From: Candidatus Kuenenia stuttgartensis
Lineage (GTDB): Bacteria > Planctomycetota > Planctomycetia > Gemmatales > Gemmataceae
NCBI GenBank assembly: GCA_945875585.1
Contig: CAMCLK010000039.1
Coordinates: forward strand, 1 to 46,461
Direction: 5' to 3'
DNA: 46,461 nt
Position 1 is the stretch's first letter. Each line of letters starts with the position of its first letter. Of the stretch, positions 27,248-34,719 are shown in pieces. A model generated the notes under the pieces. That model saw nothing but the letters and a program-made list of their open reading frames with translations, had not been told where the DNA came from and made no database searches. The translations under genes were made by a program, and so were the position numbers.

Positions 27248-28651
27248 ATGCCTTTCGGTTTGTTGTTAGCAGCGCTCGTTCTTGGCTCCGAGCGCCCCTC
27301 CGTGGTCCTCATTTACTGCGACGACCTTGGATATGCTGATATTGGTCCGTTTGGCGCCAAAGCGATACGCACCCCAAATCTCGATCGATTGGCCCGTGAA
27401 GGCAGGTCTTTCACCAACTTCCATGTGGCCCAACCTGTTTGTTCAGCCTCGCGTGCCGCACTGCTGACAGGTTGCTATCCCAACCGGATTGGCATCCACG
27501 GTGCCCTTGGGCCAAATGCCAAGCATGGAATAGCCGCTGGAGAAACCACCATGGCCGAGATGCTGCGCGACCGCGGCTACGCCACGGCATGTGTGGGAAA
27601 ATGGCACTTGGGTCACTTGCCACCATTCCTTCCCACCAACCATGGTTTTGATCGTTATTTTGGATTGCCCTATTCCAACGACATGTGGCCCAACCACCCC
27701 GAGGCGCGCCCCGGCAGCTACCCGCCATTGCCGCTCTTTGCCAATTCAAAAATCATCGATCCAGCCGTTTCTCCAGAAACACAGTCCACACTTACCGGCC
27801 GTTACACCACCGAAGCGACTCAATTCATTGAGCAGAGCAAAGACCGGCCATTTTTCCTCTACCTCGCGCACTCCATGCCACATGTCCCTCTATTCGCCGG
27901 TAAAGGCTTTCAGGGGAAATCCAAAAACGGCACCTTCGCCGATGTTATTGAAGAAATCGATGCGTCTACCGGTGCCATTCTTTCCACGCTCGACCGCGCT
28001 GGACGAACTGCCGACACCATCGTGATCTTCACCTCAGACAACGGCCCATGGCTAAGCTACGGCAACCATGCAGGTTCAGCGGGGCTTCTGCGTGAAGGCA
28101 AAGGAACGGTTTGGGAAGGGGGCGTTCGCGTTCCATGCATCATGCGCTGGCCCGGAAAAATAACACCCGGAACACGCAGCAATGCCATGGGCATGACAAT
28201 AGACCTGCTCCCCACCATGGCGCAATGGACTGGATCCAGATTGCCAGAACATATCATTGACGGCCGTGATATCGGAACCGTTTTGACCAGCGATAAAGAA
28301 ATCAAAAACCCGCACGACGGATACGCGTACTACTACGAAAACAACCAGCTTCAGGCGGTTCTCAGCGGTGACGGTCGATGGAAATTGATATTGCCACACA
28401 GCTACCGGACACTTGGAGGCCAGCCAGGCGGGAATGACGGCACTCCGGCGAAGTACGTCCAGCGGCGTATCAAGCAACCAGAACTGTATGACCTGAATGC
28501 CGATGTCGGTGAAACCATGAACGTGGCGGAGCGACACCCTGATATTATTGCGCGCCTTCTTGCGTTTGCGGATCGCACGCGCAACGATTTGGGCGACAGC
28601 CTAACGCAGAAAAAGGCAACAGGTACCCGCGCCGCGGGGCAAGCGCCGTAA
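27248..28651 (+). CDS. secreted sulfatase (type I, formylglycine-dependent)
   Basis: 467 aa arylsulfatase-family enzyme that hydrolyses sulfate esters, typical of planctomycete polysaccharide use. Seen: the N-terminal metal-binding aspartates in LIYCDDLGYADIG, the formylglycine motif VCSASR (Cys65-Arg69, C-x-A-x-R type), GYATACVGKWHLGH, and the second metal site FTSDNGPW. A short hydrophobic N-terminus (MPFGLLLAALVLGS) may serve as a short signal peptide. Start supported by GGAG about 8 bases upstream. Substrate cannot be read from the sequence. No formylglycine-generating enzyme is in the window. Confidence 0.93.
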   Translation: MPFGLLLAALVLGSERPSVVLIYCDDLGYADIGPFGAKAIRTPNLDRLAREGRSFTNFHVAQPVCSASRAALLTGCYPNRIGIHGALGPNAKHGIAAGETTMAEMLRDRGYATACVGKWHLGHLPPFLPTNHGFDRYFGLPYSNDMWPNHPEARPGSYPPLPLFANSKIIDPAVSPETQSTLTGRYTTEATQFIEQSKDRPFFLYLAHSMPHVPLFAGKGFQGKSKNGTFADVIEEIDASTGAILSTLDRAGRTADTIVIFTSDNGPWLSYGNHAGSAGLLREGKGTVWEGGVRVPCIMRWPGKITPGTRSNAMGMTIDLLPTMAQWTGSRLPEHIIDGRDIGTVLTSDKEIKNPHDGYAYYYENNQLQAVLSGDGRWKLILPHSYRTLGGQPGGNDGTPAKYVQRRIKQPELYDLNADVGETMNVAERHPDIIARLLAFADRTRNDLGDSLTQKKATGTRAAGQAP

Positions 28652-28680
28652 TTCCATTGGGACATCGGCTCCAATCAGCA

Positions 28681-29325
28681 TCAAGCCGGCATAAACAGAA
28701 TTGGTCGGTCACGCAGTTCCGCCAGTAATTTCAAAAAGAACGGGCGGGGAACATTCACGGCACCCAGTGACTCGGTGTGGCCATTCAGCACCTGGGCATC
28801 CAGAACAATGAATCCCTGTTTCTTGAGATGGTCCATCAAGTAAACCATTGCTACCTTGCTGGCATCGGAAACACGCGAAAACATGCTTTCGCCGGCAAAT
28901 AGTGCCCCAATCTGCAGGCCGTAAATCCCGCCCACCAGATCGGTTCCTTGCCATACTTCAACGCTATGGGCATGGCCCGCTTTGTGCAGGGCGGCGTAAG
29001 CCTTGATGATTTTGGGGCCAATCCATGTGCCTTCGTCGCGATCGGCGCATCCGACCATCACAGATTCAAATGCAGTATCGATAGTGCACGTGAACAAACC
29101 AGAACGTATGGTGCGCGCCAAACGGCGTGGCACATGGAACTCATCGACTACAAAAATGGCACGCGGGTCGGGTGACCACCACTGAATGGTTTCGCCCGGG
29201 CTGAACCAAGGAAAAATGCCAAGCCTATAAGCTTGAATGAGGGTATCGACAGATAAGTTGCCACCAAAGGCGAGTGGCTCGTCGGCAGGCGCGGTGGCAG
29301 GATTTGGAAAAATCAGTGGCGGCAT
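28681..29325 (-). CDS. aat: leucyl/phenylalanyl-tRNA-protein transferase
   Basis: Aat transfers Leu or Phe from tRNA to N-terminal Lys/Arg of proteins, marking them for degradation by the ClpS-ClpAP N-end rule pathway. Family blocks are almost continuous: YRLGIFPWFSPGETIQWWSP, DPRAIF, DEGTWIGPKIIKAYAALHKA, GHAHSVEVW, LVGGIYGLQIGALFAGESMF and VLNGHTESLGAVNVPR. From the ATG at 29325 it is 214 aa; an in-frame ATG at 29355 is the alternative, and neither has a good ribosome site. It is cytoplasmic, lies 63 bases behind an unrelated small exported-protein gene on the same strand, and converges on the sulfatase. Confidence 0.96.
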   Translation of the reverse strand: MPPLIFPNPATAPADEPLAFGGNLSVDTLIQAYRLGIFPWFSPGETIQWWSPDPRAIFVVDEFHVPRRLARTIRSGLFTCTIDTAFESVMVGCADRDEGTWIGPKIIKAYAALHKAGHAHSVEVWQGTDLVGGIYGLQIGALFAGESMFSRVSDASKVAMVYLMDHLKKQGFIVLDAQVLNGHTESLGAVNVPRPFFLKLLAELRDRPILFMPA

Positions 29326-29388
29326 AAGAATGCTGGTGGCCCGATCCCTTCCCATAATTGGAAGGGATCGAACCTGCAGAATAACGAA

Positions 29389-29817
29389 TCAGCGGTTGGT
29401 GAGGATGGTGCCGCGATCTTTTGATGGCTTAACAAGAATCGCGCCGTCGTAGGCATCTTTCTTGTTGCTGATAATGACATAACCAAGGCCGTTCTTTTTG
29501 AACATGCCATCGAGAGCATCTTCGAGTGTGACGTCTTTGCCCTTGTAGCTCAGTTTGCCATTCTGGCTGACACCCCCCTTGGTATCGAGCTGAATGAACA
29601 CACCTTTGACCTGATCCTTGAGTTCCGCAACTGCTTCCTTAAGGGGCACATCCTCAAACTCGACCGTTACCAGGCTCTTGAGGGCTTCCTTGGCCTTCTT
29701 GGCTTTTTCGGTAAGCTTGTCGGCGGTCTTTTGTCCGCGCACATCGGAAACGCCGGCAAGGAACACGCAAGCGGCAACAGCAAAAGAAAGAACTGCAAGG
29801 CGTGGCAACTGGAGCAC
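29389..29817 (-). CDS. small exported STN-like protein
   Basis: 142 aa from a GTG start at 29817, chosen because GGAGGA lies 7 bases before it; the ATG at 29838 lies upstream of this ribosome site and is unlikely. Signal peptide (AVLSFAVAACVFLAGVSDVRG). The mature part resembles the small STN/secretin N-terminal fold: VTVEFEDVPLKEAVAELKDQ, then VTLEDALDGMFKKNGLGYVI. STN domains are common as short stand-alone exported proteins in planctomycetes. Specific function unknown. Confidence 0.75.
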   Translation of the reverse strand: MLQLPRLAVLSFAVAACVFLAGVSDVRGQKTADKLTEKAKKAKEALKSLVTVEFEDVPLKEAVAELKDQVKGVFIQLDTKGGVSQNGKLSYKGKDVTLEDALDGMFKKNGLGYVIISNKKDAYDGAILVKPSKDRGTILTNR

Positions 29818-30025
29818 GAGAAATCCTCCGGAGAGCATATGGTTGGTTCTGGATCCCGTTCCCCGTGTGCCGGGTAAGAATCCAACATCAGTTTACGGCC
29901 GCCCCCGGCCAATGCAACATGCAGGTTGTGTATCCAAGGGTGCGTTGATTCGTCAGAACGGACTGGCATATAACCAGTTTACACCGGGGTCTTGAACAGC
30001 AGGGAAGCTGGGATCCTGTCGTGCC

Positions 30026-31192
30026 ATGATGGGGATGGATCCCTTGGGGCCTGCTTCTGTCGCTCTGATTGCTAGCACCTCTTCCGCCCTGGGTGGAAGT
30101 TGGGAATGCGTGCAATCTGGTACTGCCACTGGCGTCAAAGCAAGCCTTGCTCGTTGCGGATTGTGGTTTGCTAGTTGGTTTTATGGCATCGGATGCAGGG
30201 TCCATCGCCTAGCCTACATGCTGGGCTTTAAGAAGACGGGCAGCTTGCCCGTACCGATCATCAGCATCGGCAATCTAACAGCCGGCGGCACCGGCAAAAC
30301 GCCCATGGTGGCTTTTGTCGCGCAGCGACTTCGAGATGAAGGCGCATCGGTCACCATTCTTTCGCGAGGCTATGGTGCCACTGCTGGAAAATCCAACGAC
30401 GAAGCGCTCGTGTTATCGGAAATATGCCCCGATGTTCCCCATTTGCAAGGTGCCGATCGAATAGCACTGGGTCAAACAGCCATCGATGAACTGGGAGCCT
30501 CGGTTTTAGTTCTCGACGACGGATTCCAGCACCACCGTATCGCCAGAGATATCGACATTGTGCTGATAGACGCCACATGCCCGTGGGGTCATGGGCATCT
30601 ATTGCCCAGGGGCCTACTGCGCGAGCCACGCTCGGCGCTGAAACGAGCCAATCTGATTGTTCTGACCCGATGCGACCAGATACAGCCACAAGCATTGGCC
30701 TCGTTAAGCGACCAGGTCAAGCGTGCTGCGCCGGGAATTCCCATTCTGGAGTCTGCCCACAAGCCATCAGGATTATCGCGCACAGGTCACGATGACGTTT
30801 TGCCGTCGAGTTGGCTTGAAGGCAGATCCGTGGCAGCATTTTGTGGTTTGGGGCGGCCCGAAGCATTCAGAAAAACGTTGGAGCACCTGGGAGCGCGCAT
30901 TCTGGAATGGCGGATCTTCCCAGATCATCATCCGTACAACCGCGACGATATCCGATCGCTGAGCGAATGGGCCGCGGGCCTGCCGGAAGGCACGCCAGTT
31001 ATTTGCACGCACAAAGATCTGGTGAAGATCCAACTGTCCCATTTGGCAAGTAGCGCCCTTTACCGTCTGGATGTCAGCCTTGAATTGCAAGACAACAACA
31101 ATGTGCTGGATTCCCTGTTAAACCCAGTGGTGCATCGAGCTCTGGAAATCGAAGAAGCCCGTGAAGAATCAGAGGATGAAACAACACCATGA
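30026..31192 (+). CDS. lpxK: tetraacyldisaccharide 4'-kinase
   Basis: LpxK phosphorylates the 4' position of the lipid A disaccharide on the inner membrane. Clear landmarks: Walker A in SIGNLTAGGTGKTPMVAFVA, SRGYG, VLDDGFQHHRIARDIDIVLI, GHLLPRGLLREPRSALKRAN, and the C-terminal FPDHHPYNRDDI. 388 aa; the first 35 residues before the typical SWFYG start region are an extension, and other ATG codons in the same frame (30029, 30035) are possible starts. Its stop overlaps the next start by four bases (ATGA), the first link of a translationally coupled LPS operon running to 37403. Presence of lpxK indicates this organism makes true lipid A. Confidence 0.96.
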   Translation: MMGMDPLGPASVALIASTSSALGGSWECVQSGTATGVKASLARCGLWFASWFYGIGCRVHRLAYMLGFKKTGSLPVPIISIGNLTAGGTGKTPMVAFVAQRLRDEGASVTILSRGYGATAGKSNDEALVLSEICPDVPHLQGADRIALGQTAIDELGASVLVLDDGFQHHRIARDIDIVLIDATCPWGHGHLLPRGLLREPRSALKRANLIVLTRCDQIQPQALASLSDQVKRAAPGIPILESAHKPSGLSRTGHDDVLPSSWLEGRSVAAFCGLGRPEAFRKTLEHLGARILEWRIFPDHHPYNRDDIRSLSEWAAGLPEGTPVICTHKDLVKIQLSHLASSALYRLDVSLELQDNNNVLDSLLNPVVHRALEIEEAREESEDETTP

Positions 31193-32160
31193 AACGACCA
31201 CTCATGCCAGCCCCCATGGAACTTGATGGGCTGAGGACCTACTCTCTGGCCGACCGACCATCAAAGGTTTTTGCGGAAGAACTGGGCCGCCCACTGTCAG
31301 GCGACGCGCGACTCTCCGACCTGTTCAATTCCCTTCCGGCACAGTTGGCGGGAAAAACACTCCTTCGCGTCCGTGATGAGCTCTGCCGTGCAAGAGACGA
31401 AGGGCGCACAGTGGTGACGGCAATCGGTGGCCACGTGATCAAAACCGGGTGCGCCCCGTACCTGATCGACTGGATCCGTCAAGGTGTTGTAACAGCCGTG
31501 GCCATGAACGGTGCCGCTGCCATCCATGATTACGAATTGGCAGCCGTGGGCAAAACCAGCGAAGACGTGGGCGCCTGCCTTCACGCGGGTGGTTTTGGTA
31601 TGGCGCGCGAGACTGCCGATGCCATGGCGGTGGCATCGAGGCGTGGTGCTCAGGAAGGTTTCGGCTTGGCTTTAGGCAACCTGATGGCGGAAGCGCGAGA
31701 TCGTGGCGCCATGGCGAACCCGGAAGCCAGTTTGGTGCTGGCCGCCCGCGATGCGGGTATTGCTTGCACCATTCACGTGGCCATGGGAACCGATGTGGTG
31801 CACATGCACCCTCAAGTCTCGGGCGCTGCCCTGGGCGAGGCAAGCATGGTGGATTTCAGACGTTTGTGCACGGTGGTTTCCAGTCTGGCTGGTGGCGTGT
31901 GGATGAACATCGGCAGCGCCGTGATAATGCCCGAAGTATTTTTGAAAGCGGTCAGCGTTGTACGGAATTTCGGTCACGACCTGACAGGCCTTGTCGCCAT
32001 CAACCTCGACAAGGAATCGAAATACCGAAGCACAACGAACGTGTTGAGCAGACCAGCCTCAGTGGGTCTTGAATTAACCGGTCATCACGAAATCCTGCTG
32101 CCACTACTTCATGCCGCTGTGGCATGCAAAGCATCGGCAACAGTTCGCAAGGCAGCCTAA
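31189..32160 (+). CDS. deoxyhypusine-synthase-like protein in the LPS operon
   Basis: 323 aa, no membrane segment. The region TAIGGHVIKTGCAPYLIDW, GVVTAVAMNGAAAIHDYELA, VGKTSEDVG and HAGGFGMARETADAMA resembles the deoxyhypusine-synthase NAD-binding fold (cf. the LGYTSN...SSG, VDV-VTTAGG blocks). Bacterial members are often of unknown substrate, and eIF5A-type hypusination is not expected here. It overlaps lpxK by four bases and is followed 16 bases later by hldE, so it is inside a lipid A/heptose operon; a function in envelope or polyamine-type modification is only conjecture. Confidence 0.6.
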   Translation: MKRPLMPAPMELDGLRTYSLADRPSKVFAEELGRPLSGDARLSDLFNSLPAQLAGKTLLRVRDELCRARDEGRTVVTAIGGHVIKTGCAPYLIDWIRQGVVTAVAMNGAAAIHDYELAAVGKTSEDVGACLHAGGFGMARETADAMAVASRRGAQEGFGLALGNLMAEARDRGAMANPEASLVLAARDAGIACTIHVAMGTDVVHMHPQVSGAALGEASMVDFRRLCTVVSSLAGGVWMNIGSAVIMPEVFLKAVSVVRNFGHDLTGLVAINLDKESKYRSTTNVLSRPASVGLELTGHHEILLPLLHAAVACKASATVRKAA

Positions 32161-32176
32161 GCGCGGGAGGCGTTCC

Positions 32177-33661
32177 ATGACAAGGACGACTTCGGAATTA
32201 ACAGACCTGGTTTCCAGACTCGGCCAGCCGAGGGTTCTGGTGCTCGGCGATCTGATGCTCGACCGGTATATCTGGGGTAATGCGGAACGCATTAGCCAGG
32301 AAGCCCCCGTTATTTTGTTACGTGCCGACCGCCGCGAGGAACGCCTTGGCGGCGCCAGCAGCGTGGCCATGATGCTGGGTGCCTTGGGGGCCCGGGTGGA
32401 GATTGCCGGGCTGGTCGGTACCGACCCGGACGGGCTTCGCGTGCGCGCCATGCTCGACGCGTCTGGTGTGGAACATTTCGCGGTACTGGCCGACGAAAAT
32501 AGACCGACAACCGTGAAAGAACGGTACATTGGCCGTGCCCAGCAAAAACACCCACAGCAGATGATTCGCGTAGATTATGAAACCCGCGAAATAGTCTCAG
32601 GCGAACTGGAAGACCGTCTGGTTCGGATAGCCATCGAACGCGCCGCTGCCGCGGATATTGTTTTGGTGAGCGATTACGACAAAGGCGTGTGCTCCCCCGC
32701 CCTGTTGGCCCGATTGACCGAAGCGTGCCGAACAATGGGCAAGCGGATAATTGCCGACCCCATACGTGGCGGTGATTACGAGAAATACCGCGGAATGTCC
32801 GCAATGACACCCAACCGTCTGGAAGCGGGTCTGGCGACCGGAATCAACATTGTTGACACGTCGAGCGCGCTGGAAGCAGCCAAGCAATTGCGCGAAAGCC
32901 TCGACCTAGAAGCCGGAATTGTCACGCTCGACAAAGAAGGCATGGCGCTTTGGAACGAGACAGGTGGCAGCCTCTACCCGGTCAGGCCACGGCAGGTTTA
33001 TGATATCACCGGTGCTGGCGACATGGTTTTGGCGGTATTCGGTTTGGCACTGGCGGCTGGTGCCGATTACCCATCAGCCATCCGACTGGCCAACATCGCT
33101 GGCGGATTGGAAGTAGAAAAAATCGGCGTGGCACCGGTCACCCGTGAAGAAATCCTTGCCGATATTGCGCGCTCGGAAAGCGGCCCCCGCCGGGGCAAGG
33201 TAAGGGACCTCGACGAATTGGTTGCGGAACTAGAACCTCGGCGCGCAACAGGGCAGCGGATCGTATTCACAAATGGCTGTTTCGATATCCTACATGCCGG
33301 ACATGTGCAGTATTTGGCGGAATCACGCGCGCAGGGCGAGATACTGGTTGTAGGTTTGAATAGCGATGCCTCGGTACGCGGTCTGAAAGGCCCAACACGG
33401 CCGGTCAATTCAGAAGAGGCACGTGGCATTGTGCTCGAAGCACTTGAAGCTGTTGACCATGTGGTGGTGTTCAACGAAGCAACGCCTCTGGAGCTGATTC
33501 GAGCCATTCGCCCAGATGTGTTGGTGAAAGGCGCCGACTATTCGCGGACTTCAGTCGTTGGCGGCGATTTTGTCGAATCGTACGGTGGCCGGGTCCACCT
33601 TGCAGATTTGCGCCCGGGCGTGTCGTCTACACGCATTCTCCAGCGCTTGGGTGCCGCGTGA
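32177..33661 (+). CDS. hldE: bifunctional D-glycero-beta-D-manno-heptose-7-phosphate kinase / 1-phosphate adenylyltransferase
   Basis: HldE (RfaE) makes ADP-heptose precursor for the LPS core. The N-terminal PfkB-type kinase is seen in LVLGDLMLDRYIWGNAERIS, LGGASSVAMMLGALGA, MTPNRLEA and the nucleotide/catalytic site YDITGAGDMVLAVF; the C-terminal nucleotidyltransferase in IVFTNGCFDILHAGHVQYL, VGLNSDASVRGLKGPTRPVN and LVKGADYS. At 494 aa it has the fused two-domain length. ATG 32177 has GGGAGG 6 bases upstream; the frame is open from 32111 but that part overlaps the preceding gene. Its stop overlaps the heptosyltransferase start (GTGA). Confidence 0.96.
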   Translation: MTRTTSELTDLVSRLGQPRVLVLGDLMLDRYIWGNAERISQEAPVILLRADRREERLGGASSVAMMLGALGARVEIAGLVGTDPDGLRVRAMLDASGVEHFAVLADENRPTTVKERYIGRAQQKHPQQMIRVDYETREIVSGELEDRLVRIAIERAAAADIVLVSDYDKGVCSPALLARLTEACRTMGKRIIADPIRGGDYEKYRGMSAMTPNRLEAGLATGINIVDTSSALEAAKQLRESLDLEAGIVTLDKEGMALWNETGGSLYPVRPRQVYDITGAGDMVLAVFGLALAAGADYPSAIRLANIAGGLEVEKIGVAPVTREEILADIARSESGPRRGKVRDLDELVAELEPRRATGQRIVFTNGCFDILHAGHVQYLAESRAQGEILVVGLNSDASVRGLKGPTRPVNSEEARGIVLEALEAVDHVVVFNEATPLELIRAIRPDVLVKGADYSRTSVVGGDFVESYGGRVHLADLRPGVSSTRILQRLGAA

Positions 33662-34719
33662 AACCATTGGATGGCCCGTTGGTTGTATTCCTACCCGGTT
33701 GGGTAGGGGATGCCGTGATGGCCACCCCGGCTTTACGCGCGTTGCAAAAGCTGGCGGGTAACGCTGGCGTGATCGCTGTTGGACGTCCCGCGCCACTTGC
33801 GGTGCTGGAAGGTTCTGGCTTGATCGACGAAGCGATAGCCACCGGCGCGCGGAATCTTCCCGGAATTTGGACAACATCCCTCCGTTTGCGCAAATTTCGT
33901 CCAGCCATGGCGGCTTTGCTGAGCAATTCTTTCCGCGTGGCACTCATGGCGACCCTTGCCGGTTGCCGCAAGCGGGTTGGCATGGCCATGCACGGTCGCG
34001 GCATGCTTCTGACATCTGCCGTGCGACCCGAATTGGATAACGGCGGTCGCCGGGCCATTATTCCGGCCCTGGTCGATTACAACAGAATTGCCATTGCCTG
34101 TGGGGCAGAATCGCCAGACACCCGCCTTGAATTAGGCCTGACAGATCGCGATGTCGCGGCAGCAGCGACAGTTTACGCGCACCCTTCGCTGGCCACCCGA
34201 GACGTGGTGATATTGAACCCCGGAGCGGCGTTTGGTGCTGCCAAATTTTGGCCCGCTGAATCGTTCTCCCGTTTGGCAGCCACGCTGGCGGACACCGGCA
34301 GGGGCGTGCTTGTGCTGTGCGGTCCCGCCGAGGCGGAACTGGCGCGCACCATATCACGCGAAGCCAATAGGGCATCGGTAGTCGCCTTGCCCGATCTGTC
34401 AAACGGCTCATTGTCGCTAGGCCTGAGCAAGGCATGTGTGGCGCGCTCGGCATTGCTAATCACCACCGATAGTGGACCGCGACACTTCGCGCACGCGTTC
34501 AACCGCCCTGTTATCACGCTTTTCGGCCCAACACATATCGGCTGGACAGAAACGTGGCATCCGGCTGCCGTTCATATGCAGAAACCGTTGCCTTGCGGAC
34601 CATGCCAAAAGCGCACCTGTCCATTGGGGCATCATCTGTGCATGACGTCTATTAACCACCATGAAGTCTTCGATGTGGCGACACACTTGCTTGCCTCCGC
34701 AGAAAGGCGGGCGGGATGA
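33658..34719 (+). CDS. waaF: LPS heptosyltransferase (GT9, WaaF type)
   Basis: 353 aa glycosyltransferase family 9 enzyme that adds heptose to the inner core on the cytoplasmic face. Seen: N-terminal FLPGWVGDAVMATPALRAL, central NPGAAFGAAKFWPAESFSRL, and the signature ITTDSGPRHFAHAF, RPVITLFGPTHIGWTETWHP, LPCGPCQKRTCPLGH. The start is GTG at 33658, overlapping the hldE stop by four bases (GTGA). WaaF versus WaaC cannot be fixed by sequence alone, but the SGPRH and CGPCQ..CP block fits WaaF better. It overlaps the next gene by four bases. Confidence 0.9.
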   Translation: MKPLDGPLVVFLPGWVGDAVMATPALRALQKLAGNAGVIAVGRPAPLAVLEGSGLIDEAIATGARNLPGIWTTSLRLRKFRPAMAALLSNSFRVALMATLAGCRKRVGMAMHGRGMLLTSAVRPELDNGGRRAIIPALVDYNRIAIACGAESPDTRLELGLTDRDVAAAATVYAHPSLATRDVVILNPGAAFGAAKFWPAESFSRLAATLADTGRGVLVLCGPAEAELARTISREANRASVVALPDLSNGSLSLGLSKACVARSALLITTDSGPRHFAHAFNRPVITLFGPTHIGWTETWHPAAVHMQKPLPCGPCQKRTCPLGHHLCMTSINHHEVFDVATHLLASAERRAG

